DNA of 64,000 bases, from assembly GCA_025267735.1 (NCBI GenBank), contig CM046295.1, positions 10,427,167 to 10,491,166 on the forward strand, in the 5' to 3' direction. The notes beneath the pieces were generated by a model, which had not been told where the DNA came from, did no database searches, and saw only the letters and a list, made by a program, of their open reading frames with translations. Positions 11,805 through 23,400 of the stretch are shown here, piece by piece (positions within the stretch are counted from its first letter, which is position 1; every line of letters begins with the position of its first letter). The stretch comes from Mactra quadrangularis (taxonomy: Eukaryota; Mollusca; Bivalvia; Venerida; Mactridae). Position numbers and translations under genes: made by a program.

Positions 11805-12012
11805 TTCACTTGTTTTGTTGTTGTTGTTGTTTTTAAACTACTATGAGCACTTTATTGATCACAAATTTTAGTTTATTATTATTTTTCAGTTTATGTTTTT
11901 ATATCTTTATCATTTTCGTTTTTATTTTAGCTCGTTTAACCTAATTATGCATATGATTGTGAAGCGCTTTTGAACATATATTCAATATGAAAAGAGCGCT
12001 ATACAAATACGG

Positions 12013-12046
<34 letters not shown>
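11805..12046 (+). mobile_element. Non-LTR retrotransposon 3' end with (TAA)n tail
   Basis: Begins with TTG-rich sequence and 'aactactatgagcacttt', then 'gtgaagcgcttttgaacat', 'gaaaagagcgctatacaaat' and a (TAA)n run at about 12018-12045. The GCGC-stem plus TAA-repeat tail is typical of non-LTR 3' ends. It lies 1.3 kb after the RT remnant on the same strand, so both may belong to one element, with the 10.75-11.75 kb tandem repeat between them. A second copy of this tail is at 17570-17795. Confidence 0.7.
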
Positions 12047-12153
12047 CTTTTGTTCATAAGAATAATTGTATTTGTTTCACTTTCATGCTTTACGGTGAAA
12101 CGTAATGATATAAAATGAAAATATGAATGATATGTATTCTGGCAGTGAAAATA

Positions 12154-13175
12154 TATAGAGGACATTTGTTTATTTCGGTGTAAAATGGATTTTTGTTTCA
12201 CGGGTGAGCTATGAATGCAATATTTTCACGGGTGGTGTAGCCACGAGTGAAAATATAATATCATTAGCTCACGAGTGAAATAAATAGATCTTACACTGAA
12301 ATAAACAAATTTTCTGTTTATTATATGCTCCAAACAGGCTTTTTAAAAGTTTAAGTATGATATGTCATCAGAACGGCGCATCCAAACAGTGATCAATATA
12401 ACAAATTTAAGGGCCGGTCACATAGGCCAAAACGCATAAATCACGCACAAAACTCGAGTCTTACGTGATACATCCGTGATATTCGCGTTTCATCAGCGTT
12501 TCTGACGTGGAGCATTCGCAGTTATGAGTAGAACTGCGCCGTATCAGCGTTATGCGCGATTCCAGGTTTTGAACAGTTCAAAATTTATCTTTACGTAAGA
12601 GTTTACGCATTTTTGCTTTGTTTTACGTATTCTTTGCGCAGTTTGCGTAGTTCTTACGCGGATTATGCGCGAATCATGCGTGGAAAATCAGCGATCGTGC
12701 GTCGAAACAGGAATGACTCGTCCTGAAGCCCGCATCCGTTTATACACGCGGAACGGCGTCGAAAGGACGCGACTCAGACGCACATTATGCGTAGTTCACG
12801 CGCGAATCATGTGCCAATCATATGCAGTTTATCAGTGATAATGCGCAGAATATGCGTGGTTTTCCGCAAAGCTTTCGTTGGGCACATTCAATTATGTGCC
12901 CCTTTTTGGGCTTATGCATGGTTTATAAGTGCTTTGTCAGTGATTTTTGCGTGATTGATACGTAATTCTTGCGCAATGTATCGGTGATTTTTCATCGCGT
13001 AAATCGTAGAACATGGTCAAATCCTCAACAGACGAGCACGAACAACCAAAATTTATGCGTGATTCATGCGTTTTGGCTTATGTGACCGGCCCTTTATTTT
13101 CATGGTTTCCAAACAGTGGAATATCAATTTTTATTTCACAGATAAATCCCGATATTCACCTGGGAAGCATAATTA
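12154..13175. repeat. Dispersed foldback repeat (CCAGTGGAATA/GTGTAAGATC family) split by a nested TIR element
   Basis: Left part 12154-12409 and right part 13096-13175 are continuous in the copy at 60660-60940 but are separated here by the element at 12410-13095. Shared words: 'tttgtttatttc', 'acgagtgaaaat', 'tttattatatgctcc' and 'catccaaacagtg'. Other copies at 36760-37086, 40168-40335 and 63238-63567. Confidence 0.8.
12410..13095. mobile_element. 685 bp TIR element, PIF/Harbinger-like by TSD
   Basis: Ends AGGGCCGGTCACATA and TATGTGACCGGCCCT are inverted, and the arms continue for about 38 bp with few mismatches ('ccaaaacgcataaatcacgc' against 'gcgtgattcatgcgttttgg'). TTA flanks both sides. 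A 3 bp TWA target duplication is known for PIF/Harbinger, so the assignment is by TSD only. The interior is richer in GC and in GCGT words than its surroundings and has no long open frame, so it is non-autonomous. Confidence 0.75.
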
Positions 13176-14606
13176 TGATAAAAATTGTATTTCATCGTCA
13201 ATGACGTCATCATAGAAGAAATGACATCACGTGTGCAAAATACATCTAAAAAACCACTCAAATTCTAGCATGAAAGGAACAGAATATTCGTCAACTTTGG
13301 TGTTATACCTTCTTATTCAACTCGTGAACTTAGAACATGACATTTTCACTTTCTGATGTTACTCGGTGAAAAAATATCGATCTTACACCAAAGTTGAAAA
13401 AAATAATATTTCCTGACGAAAGTATTTTACCACAATGTTGACATTTATTTTAAACTTGTTGTTGACTTTTATTCACCCCTGAAAGTATACCTATTAATTC
13501 CTAGAAGGCATTTCACAAAAATATATTTACGAAAAAAATCATCGTAAGTCAATTTAATAGAATCTGAATTTAATAGATAATTAAAATCTGACAGGAAATA
13601 CAATATAATGTTCAGAAAATAAACATTATTCTACGTAAGACTATATATTTAGAGAATAACCGTATTATAAATGTTTCTTGTTTTCGACTTACGATTATTT
13701 TGATCGTAAGAGTTTCTGTGAAAAGCGTTCCTGATGTCCTATTGTGATAAATTTATTAAAAAAATCTTACGACCATCTTAGTCGTACGATATTTTTGTGT
13801 AGAATTGTCATAAAGTTTTCAATAATGTGTATCCACGTCATATAATGTGATTTTTAAAAAATCATGACACTCGTTCTCAGAATAAATTCAATTTTCTAAG
13901 ACTTCCATGTCTTTAATTTTAAGATAATTCGATTGAAGAAAACATTAAGAGCAATATAACACCCAACCACACAAACAGTGTCCTCAAACATCCTCCAAAC
14001 ATCCTTGAATAAAATTAGGAATTCAGAAAAAAACGATTATGCATAATTATTTTAAAGCCCCATTATCAAAAGTAACCCTGTTTTTGGACTGTTAAGAAAA
14101 AAGACATTTATCATTTTTAACACCTCTATTGAACAAGTTTTTTTAATTAAATGCAAATATTGCTTAAACATGTTTATGTTATATATTGGAATTCAAAGTG
14201 AAAGTAGATGGAAACCGAAAGTAGAATTTAGTTGTCAATACTTGAAACAATAGTTTTGATCACTGTATGTTTAAGACGAAGTCATATTAAAGACAAAACT
14301 TACTCCAAAATAGCATAACTAAGCTCTAGAACTTTTGTGGACAAAGTATATTGAACATTTGCGTGTAAATGAATATAGTGTGCTCTTATAAAAGTACCCC
14401 ACTTTGTAAAACTCAAATTTAGAAAGCAGAATAGTTTGAACTGTTTATTGTGTCTCTTAATTAATACATGTTATATTTTGATAACTTCGTGATTGTAAAA
14501 CAGTTTTCAAGTCTACTGTTAATGAACATATCTTCATATAGTGGCTTTAAATGCTTGGATCGAGATATGTATGTATAAAACCATCTTTAAGAGCACTGTG
14601 TAGGTT
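13176..14606. other. Non-coding; two repeat pieces
   Basis: 13275-13400 is a fragment of the foldback repeat seen at 40168-40335 ('aactttggtgt' and 'ttacaccaaagttga' ends). 13510-13725 is a TTTTCACAAAAAT/CTTACGAT MITE. Nothing recognised in 13800-14600. Confidence 0.55.
13510..13725. repeat. TTTTCACAAAAAT/CTTACGAT MITE
   Basis: Left 'tttcacaaaaatatatttac' with 'atcatcgtaagtcaa', right 'gacttacgattattttgatc' with 'tctgtgaaaagcg'. Inverted ends of about 40 bp with AT-rich interior. Other copies at 22139-22358, 41834-42060 and 53104-53330. Confidence 0.7.
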
Positions 14607-14610
14607 ATGC

Positions 14611-14966
14611 CTCAGTCCCATAAAATCAATGGCTTGTTGCGGACCCGTACGTGCAGACAGTCGTAGGCCGTGGTAGCCTTGCGTATTAAGGTGACGGTAC
14701 GCACACGGTACCAACAACACACCCGTACAGAGCCGAAAAGAGCCGTAGCAGAAAGAAATGCAAGTTTAATCCATACTTGGCCACGATTTTGTTCATGATT
14801 TGACTCTGAAACTGATAGGTGTATCCAGGGCTCATCTCACGGACCCTGGTAAAAACGTAACATCGCGTACGGGTACGCAAGAGTTCGTACGGGTCCTTGC
14901 GGAACTTGATCGCACGGCGCCCGTGCGGTGCCCTCGTGGCTATTTTTATGTTTATGGGACTGTAGC
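14611..14966. repeat. GC-rich foldback element
   Basis: Ends 'cagtcccataaaatcaatgg' and 'ttatgtttatgggactgtag' are inverted. The interior holds many CCGTACG/CGTACGGG words and is far more GC-rich than its flanks. The open frames inside are not credible genes. Confidence 0.55.
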
Positions 14967-15000
14967 TTTAAATGACTGTTGCGATATGAATTAAAAATGT

Positions 15001-15220
15001 GGAGCGGGCGTGGCCGAGCGGTTACGACGTTGGACTGGTAATAATTGGATAGCTAGCCCCTCGTTGGTTTGAATCACATCTAAAACATACCCCGTTGTTT
15101 CCTTGAGCAAGAAACTTTATCCTAATAGCTCTGTTCTGGGGGACCAGGAAGCGGACTTGAAAGTGATTGATCTAAGTTGTAAGAACTTGTTTCACAATCG
15201 AGCTAAAATAAATTAGTATA
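15001..15220 (+). repeat. SINE family C, full-length
   Basis: tRNA-Ser/Leu-like head (GGCGTGGCCGAGCGGTTA with TTGGTTTGAATCAC), then the body 'gtttccttgagcaagaaact', 'gaccaggaagcgg' and 'gtaagaacttgtttcacaat'. Copies or fragments at 18272, 22506, 31020, 40690, 41745, 49813 and 50730. Confidence 0.8.
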
Positions 15221-15606
15221 CACAATTAAAAATGTGAAAATACGGCGTCCATCGCAATTCATTAGATCTACGTTACTTTCTTTAAAAAAATCTTACGAAT
15301 GCGAAAAACCGAACTTGTAATTCAGAAAATGTCAAACACTTGTTTCCGTATAAATGGTATCGTGTTACACCTAAATTTTAATATGGTGAATTAAAAATAT
15401 TTTACGATCAAAGCGACCTGTTATAAAAGGACTGTTTACGATTCTCTTTAAAGCGAAATAAATAAATATTTGAATTTTGTGGTGACCGACATTCAAGTGT
15501 AAATAAACTTGTTTCACATTTGTTTACGTGTAGAAATAAACACAATTTATTCCAATGCGTCAGCTCTACGAGTTTTAGCGTTCGTTTCAATATACGCAAA
15601 AAAATA

Positions 15607-16129
15607 CAATCTCTCATACAGAGTTGTCGATCCTTACAGTGATCTATATCTCTGTAAACGTCTCAGGTTTTACAAGATTCTTGTAAAATAGTAATATAAT
15701 TTAGATTTTGTATCGCAAGCGTAATTCGTCTTTTATATATGTTATCTTAAAGTTTTACGTGAAATAGAATTTTATTATAGGCGAAATCCAATGTTTAAAG
15801 AGTTATATTTACAAGAACTATTTTCTTGTGAAATGTCTTCCTATTCTGGGTAATTTGGCTTTTTTACTCATCCGCTAAAAATGTCAACAATAGATGATAT
15901 TGCTAAAAATTATGACAAAAATTTAGTGCTAAGGGTCTGTCAACGACAAACCTTTTGAACATCTACAAGACAAGAAAGGTGATCTGTTAGTTAGTTTGTC
16001 TGTTGCATATGGAAAAAATTCAAAAATTGTCACATGATCGTTTGAACGATCACGTGTTTGGGACTACTTTCGAGACGTTAACAGAGATAGAGATCACTGT
16101 AAGGATCGACAACTCTGTATGAGAGATTG
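15607..16129. repeat. Foldback with near-perfect 49 bp arms
   Basis: 15607-15655 and 16081-16129 are inverse copies of 49 bp with a single mismatch, 425 bp apart. A further internal palindrome 'gatcgtttgaacgatc' lies at about 16037. Confidence 0.75.
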
Positions 16130-16484
16130 AAAAAAATAAACGAAAACCGTGACGTCATCGCTTTTGTGCACACATTTAAAAAGATGTGTACACAAACTTT
16201 TGAGCTTTTGATTTTGTTTAAAAAATTTAAATGCTCGTCTGTCAGCGACTACTTCAAAGTTTCAACTTAGAATAATCAAAAGTCAATGACATAAAAATGT
16301 GAAGTTTAAATATTTATGTGAATTTTGTAAACAACATTTTCAAAGTCCAGTGTAAAAAGGTCGCTTATGTCATTTTAGTAGTTGATGCCATTTTTCAAAC
16401 ATTTAAATGATTGTTTTGCGATGTAAACTTGTGAAATTTGAACCTTAAAAATCTCTCACCACCTTACGTGAGTAAAAGAAAACA
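16130..16484. other. Non-coding, nothing recognised
   Basis: AT-rich sequence without coding, RNA or repeat signal beyond short low-complexity words. Confidence 0.5.
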
Positions 16485-16563
16485 CATTCTCGTACCCCGA
16501 GGTTATCAATATTCTCGATCTAACTAGTATCGATAATCTTACTAGGCTCAGGGAACGAGAATG
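16485..16563. repeat. Hairpin repeat (CATTCTCGTACCC family), copy 2
   Basis: Left 'cattctcgtaccccgaggtt', right 'actaggctcagggaacgaga', with an inner 'tcgatctaactagtatcgat'. Confidence 0.7.
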
Positions 16564-16916
16564 GAGAAAACGCTACAATAAAAATAAATTGATAAACATA
16601 GTTTGGGTCACAAAATTTGAATATTTTCTTTTCTTACTTAAAAAGAATGGTGACATTTGAATTTGACTCCTGGTGCGGATTCCGTACATAATGATTCATA
16701 AAGACTAAAATTGCGCTTTATATATTTGTTTGGTTTGATAGGCCCAAACAATTATATACATATATATTTGATACATTTTAAAATTATCATCCGTAATAGG
16801 CGGGAATGACCTCGTGCGTATACCTTCTCAAAATAGCATCATATATTGAAAGATTTAAAAAAGGTTTCCCGGAATCCATTTGTTCGACTCCAACCTGTCC
16901 ATATAGCCACATAATA

Positions 16917-17208
16917 CAGGGGTTGATTGAGGATTTTTTCTGGGGGTCCGAACATTTTAAGGGGGGGGGGGTTCCAAACTTTCGAGCCACAACCACATTA
17001 TACACTTTTTTGCAGAAAAATGCAACATATTAATAATAAAAACTACTTAACCATTGAATCTATGTTAAGCACCTAGACAAAATGATAATTCATGTTACTT
17101 AAAAATGACTTACAGTCTAAAAATACACTAATTGTCAGATACATTCTAGAAATTCCAGGGAGGGAGGGGGGGGTCCGGACCCCCTGAGCCCCGCTAGATT
17201 CGCCTATG
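16917..17208 (+). repeat. G-block MITE, full copy next to exon a
   Basis: From CAGGGGTTGATTGAGGATT, through two G blocks and the AT-rich body, to CCCCGCTAGATTCGCCTAT. It ends 79 bp before the acceptor of exon a. Confidence 0.75.
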
Positions 17209-17287
17209 TAGTATCATATTCTGTTTACAAACATCAGTAAACATATCGCTGTGTAAAATTATTCTGTTTCTATTTTTCTCTCTTCAG

Positions 17288-17421
17288 AAATGTCATGACT
17301 CAATGATAGGAAAGTTAGAGCTAGAAAGGGTCAGCAGGAAAACATTTGCCAGAACTCAACCATCAACAGCTAAGGTTTCCAAATCAGTAATGTCCATCTT
17401 ACAATACTACCAATGGAAAAG
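17288..17421 (+). CDS. Receptor guanylate cyclase, exon a (ligand-binding domain)
   Basis: Residues 1-44 plus two bases of codon 45. Reads [16 protein letters not shown] then [17 protein letters not shown] and ends QYYQWKR. The FARTQPS..KVSKSV block matches the conserved 'PTFARTLPP' segment in the first lobe of the family's ligand-binding domain. The acceptor follows a strong pyrimidine tract (ttctctcttcag) and the donor is AG|GTTAGT, phase 2. The start phase of 0 is assumed because the upstream exon is not identified. A G-block MITE ends about 80 bp upstream of the acceptor. Confidence 0.9.
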
Positions 17422-20400
17422 GTTAGTCATTTTTGTCATGTGTCGATCATGCAGACACGCCATCATTGGTCCACAGTGTAACAAGCAACAATGCTGTCGT
17501 AAATGTTAAAAAATTATCCTTAAAACTAGATTTTTCTTAACAACATTTGAAGGGCACTCTATAGTTTTTTTGTTGTTGTTGTTTTAACTACTATGAACAC
17601 TTTCTTGATCACTAATTCTTAAATTTATATTAGTTTTCATTTATAATTTCATATTTTAGCTTCTCTTAACCATTTTTATTTAAGCTCGTATTTTCTGAGT
17701 ACGCATATGATTGTGAAGCGCTTTTGAACATAAATTCAATATGAAAAGAGCGCAATGCAAATGCAGTATATAATAATGATATAATAATAATACAGTTATT
17801 GGCTATCGGTTAAGCTTAACATTTTGTCATATACATCTAGATGTTTTATGGCAAAGACAACAATAAAGTAATCCAGTGATAAGGTGCACACTTAGGAATC
17901 GAAGTGTTCTGGGTTCGGACTCAAACAAAATTCCCGACGATTCCGTTTACCCGATTATACAAGGTTACTATGACTGCAGACTGTAAAATTGTTAATGAAT
18001 ATTTCTTGTTTTTTTTAACTTACGATAATTCTTATCGTAAGATTTATTGTTGAAAAGACTTCACTGGCTGATATAAATCTATTCAAGGAAACCATGTGTT
18101 AACTTGTACATCTTTAAAGACAATTTATACGTCTTGTCTTAGATAATGTTAAAACTATTTAGATTAAAGTTTATCTTAATGTTCTGTTATACAGTAAGAC
18201 ACCGCTTACACTGACATCCTGTGGAACCAACGGCGATCTTCATCACTCGGTCTTATTGCCGTTATATTAATTCATTTTAGCTCGAGTGTGAAACATGTTC
18301 TTACAACTTATACTTATTACTTTCGAGTCCGCTTCCTGGTCACCCATTGCTGAGCTTGTAGGATAATGTTTCTTGCTCAGGGAAACAACGGGGTAGGTTT
18401 TGGATGGGGTTCGAACCAACGTGTGTATAGGATCGAGAGATGGAGATCGCCTGTAGTTGAACCTAACACTAGAAGTCCCGACAAAGCAGTGTATCGGATA
18501 TATACATTGTAAATTCACCACTAAATTTAGGATATTGGGGCCGGAAATGCACTAAGGTGCAACTTGAAAACAGTCTATGAAAAAAGTGGGTGTCCGATTG
18601 GCCGGGACAACTACCTTTTAGTTCGGGCAACCAAAAATATCTTTTGGGCTACCAAAATTCTACAAAGAAGAGATAGTGCTTGATGCTAAATCAACCTGTT
18701 CGGGCAACCACTTTCATAAAATCACCCTTGTTTCGTAGACTGTGAAAGCTTCAAATGTTGTCGACAATTTGATACCAGACAAAATGTCCGAATAAGTCCG
18801 AACAATTCCGAATAACGTGTTTCGGATTTTTTACGGTTACACTAATTTCGGTAGTTTTTAATGGGGTCGAAAAATCGTCCAGAAATTTAAAGATTTAAAA
18901 TGGTATATGAATTTCTATGTTTACGCTCTGCAATAACTTAGATAAGAAATGTCAAAGTGTCGACAGGCCTTACTTATATGATGTCGAAGTTACTTGCTAT
19001 AGGATGATGTTGTCAGCTTCTGATGGGAGGGCGGTAAGCGAGAACCGATAAAAGAAAATGAAGTTAAAACAGTACATGCGGTTTTATGATATCCATTCAG
19101 TTGAACTGACATGTCCGTTGAGACGTTTTTATTGATAATGGCAGACTTATTAATAAAAAAGATAAACTTGAGTACAAGTGAATTCCGGCACAGTTTTCTA
19201 TGATCAAATAACGAGTTTTTCTTTTTTGCGTGTTTAGTGGAAAACCGTCGTAACTCAATATAAGAAAAGAGTGAGTTACGACGTTTGGCGCTTAACCCAC
19301 GATTTGTGATGGAAATTCCCAGTGTACATGTATACAGATTGATGTCCGAAATCCTAATCGTGCCTATTCGGCTGTTTCCGTAAGCTTAAATTTGAATTCA
19401 CTGGACCAGTATGATCGTGTTTAGATTGTCTAGTTTCTCTCACATTTGAAAGAAATTGGCCGGAGTTTCCTACGAATATTGCCAAAGCAAACTCATTGTT
19501 CCCTTCCTATGTTCAAGAATGTTACGGAAATTGCCGGAGTTTGCCGAAATTTGCCGATTTCGCGAAATACGATCTTACGAAAATACCCGATTTTTCTCGA
19601 TGTATATCTCTGAGTGAAATCTTGGTAAAGGTCGATATGGTATCATAAAGACAATAAAAATGTTACAAGAGTTGTTGATTCCAGGTGCCTTCTTTGAATA
19701 TAGGTTTTACTTAAGTTAAGTCATTAAAATCGATGGCTTAACGACGGAACTGTCTTAAGAAAAGTCAAATTTCAAATGATTTAGCAATAACCCATTCTCT
19801 TACCCAGACAATTAGATTAAAACCCGATCTAAAATCTCGCCTCGCCTACTTGCTGCTGTAAGATTTTGCTATTTTTTATGAAGATCACTTTCAGGTGACC
19901 TTTTCTCATTATAATATTCATGACGAAAGCATTATGTTTAGTAACGTGTTTACATCGTCTACGTCACACAATTTGAAAAGAGCCGCCCAATCACAGCCTG
20001 TGAGTAACCCCTCCGTCAAATTAGCTCGCAAACTTCGGTCTTAAAACGGAAATTACGAAATCAAGATGCTATGAACTGTGTTTCGTCTCGATGAAAGCTA
20101 CGCATTGATTGGCAGTCACAAAGTTCATATCAACGTGACCGTCCGAGCGACCCTAAGAGATCATATACGACAGCGGTCTACTGGATATCTGTTTACGGAG
20201 ATTGGAACCCAGAGGTTATCAAGATTCTCGATCTTACAAAAGTTATCGAGAATATTTATAACCTCTGGGTACGAGAATGGCCAATCTGATTAAACCATGC
20301 ATCGTGTTCAGTAACGACTGTTAGCTAACGTTACGGATACGGGAAAACTCAACCCGAAGACAACTCAACCCGTGGATAACTCAATCAAAAGTTGGGACAA

Positions 20401-23400
20401 CTCTATCTGCTAGAAGGGGATTGAGTTGTCACGGGTTGAGTTGTCTATGGCTTAAGTTGTTCCGACCCTAACGTTATGGAACGTTCGGGGTAAATAAACA
20501 TGCTACTGATCTTAAATTCTCCACTCGCCTACTCGCTACACTACAACGGTCTATACTCTACAGGATAACTGTTTACGGAGATTGAAGAATGGCAATAACC
20601 TACGAAACATTATAGCGGATCTTTACTGTATATCAAAATCAGAAAGATTTTTTATCAATTAAATGTAGCTGATAAAGATCTTTCAACAGTCAGGCTCGTT
20701 TATCAAAGACATTTAAAAGACTTTCTAAAAAAATCCTGAAAATTTTCGGAATGTTCTAATATTTTTATCAATTTAGAAAATACTTCGGATTGAATACATG
20801 CTAACGGTTTATTTTCAACTTTTAATTGGACTGGGTGGCAGATCTCATACGTCGGCTGAAACATTTCTTGGCTTGAAAATTTCAATTAAAATTAAAAAAG
20901 ACACTTTGGGAAATTTTGAAGCGTTTCTTAAATTTTTTTCTTCTGTATAAACTTTGAAGTCACGAAATTATTTTTGATAAATTACTATTGATAAGCACAC
21001 TGCCAAATTATACTATGTCTTTTCCTACACAATTTTGCATTAATTTATCAATTTAAAAGAGATTTCGTCTGAGATTCGGATCTTTTAGATGAGATATCAA
21101 AGCATTGTCTTACACGCTTGCTTGCAATTTATTCATCTGTAGTCGGCAAGATATGTTGCCCCTCTTCAATTTTATAGTTATATTAAGGTAGGAATGCCAG
21201 ATCGCTGATCGGTAAACTTTGGAAAAAGTTCGGATTGTTTAAATCATCAAGGCGTTGCAAAATCGGAATTCCATCTTATTTATGCAAAGATATATTTATA
21301 TGACGGGAAATGCCGAGTTTTTACGAGAGTTCGTTGCCAATACAGACAAAAGCGACACTTGAAATAGAAACTTGTGGTCAATTTGAATTAAAAAAGATAG
21401 AAAATGGTGGTTTTTAGGATAGACAGATTCATATTTTCCAAGAGCAAAAAGTCATACGAGCAATTCTAAAATCAGCACTAATATAGTTACTCAGTTAAGC
21501 TTTAACTATGATAAAAATAAATGTGCTACATGTATGTTTGTTTGTTTGTTTGTTGGGTTTAACGCCGTAGCAACACATTCTATTGATCATATATGCGGTC
21601 AGTCAACCTACTCTCTCCTCATGGAAAGGCTAAATACCTGGATTTAGCTGTTAACCATCTACTAAGTTCATACTTTCGTCAGTGACTGACAACTGCCCTA
21701 CATAATTAAAAATCACTGGTAACAGAGAGAATGGCCGTAGAAATAATTTCATGACCAAACTCCACGAAAGTATGCCCCGCCCGGGAATCAAACTCACGAC
21801 CCTTCGATCAGTTTACTATCGTGCTACCGACTGAGCTAGCTGGGCGGCTATGTATGTATGAATCAGTTTTTCTCAAAATTTCACGTGTCAGAAAACTTTT
21901 GAGGGGTACTGTATTTTCGTTATTTATTTTTAAGGTTCGCAATGGTCGTTGGGACGTCAACAATTTGGAATGAAACAGCAGAAAGCTTGATGGATCTTTC
22001 TAAGAAAAATAATGTATACATTAATAAAATATCTTACTTTAAAGAACCCTACTCATTTAATGCTGATATGGTCGGCATTGTTGAAGGTACCCATCTGGAA
22101 ACAAGAAGTAAGTAGCAAACATTCGTCCAATAATCTTGTGTTCTTACGATACATTCGAAAGTCAAATTCATAATTTTGTAGTTCAAAGCCAGAAGGATAA
22201 TAAAAACATGGCTATAGTATATGATATTCAAAAGGTATACACTATTCTAAATAATTCAATGATACTTGGATTTGATTGGCCACAACATGACGGTATTATT
22301 GATATTTCTTGCTTTTGACTTACGATGATTTTTATCGCAAGATTTTTGTGAAAAGAGCCACTGACAGATATTTACTAGTTGAATCTACCGCTATGTCACA
22401 CTTGCGATGACCTTACGATATTTTTTGGCGGTGATATCTTGTCGAATACATTTGAAAAAGGTAATGCGCGAGTGGATACGATACTGATTTGATTAATATA
22501 CAATTCCATTCTCGTTGTTTCCTTGAGCAAGAAACTTTATCATACAACATGTGGCTTAGTTCTTGGAGACCAGGAAGCAGCCTTCAGAGAGTTTAATCTA
22601 AGTTGTAAGAACTTGTTTTACAATTATATGAAACAAAATACAAATCAGTATAATTGAGCCTGTTTATGACCTGAACCAATCTTAAATATGTCCACAGCTG
22701 TTATTGTATTTATTTATAACGCCAATACGTTTCTACTTTATTCCTTTCAATAATGCTATTCATTGCAAGTAGCGCCATTTTTACGGCGTACTTGAACCCT
22801 TTCGAACCATTGTTATCGCCCCAATTATATTTGTACTTCTACAAAAAATGTTATTTTAACCAACTTTGTATTGATACGTTTTTAGTTCATAAATGACCAA
22901 TTGACTATCCTTCTATGCTTGATAACAAATTGTTTTTCAAGTGAATAAATATCTAAATGACCACTTGAGCCTAGTTTTCAAGTGGTCAGTTTTCGTACAA
23001 ATAACTCGTGAAAGCATGTTGACCGGTTGGTTGAGAGATCATGGCCACTTTATTTATCTGTCTTAAGAATTATGCTATCGTTTCTGAACACAAAAAAAAT
23101 CCTTGACGTGCTCGTACAAATGTGAACATTATACTGAACTGATTAAAAGACAGATGGTGCTCAGGATGACAATGCAATGTTATACAGTATCAGTTTTAAT
23201 ATTTTTATTAGTGTCTTGTTGGTGTGATGGAAAATCGTTCGACCGTAACAACATAAGTCCATCCATGTATAAGACGATCTGCGCATAAGTCCATCAATGT
23301 ATAAGTCGATCTGCGTAAAAGTCCATCAATGTATAAGTCGATCTGAGTATAGGTCCATTCATGTAAAAGTCGATCTGCGTATAGGTCCATGAATGTATTA

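Larger units (their letters stand above)
17422..21934 (+). other. Intron a-b (4513 bp)
   Basis: Contains the retroelement tail (17557-17796), a SINE C (18272-18425), the GGGCAACCA repeat (18585-18718), the 400 bp repeat (19803-20205), a hairpin repeat (20206-20279), the ACAACTCAACC palindrome (20313-20493) and a SINE B (21552-21848). 18720-19800 and 20500-21540 show nothing recognised. Confidence 0.8.
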
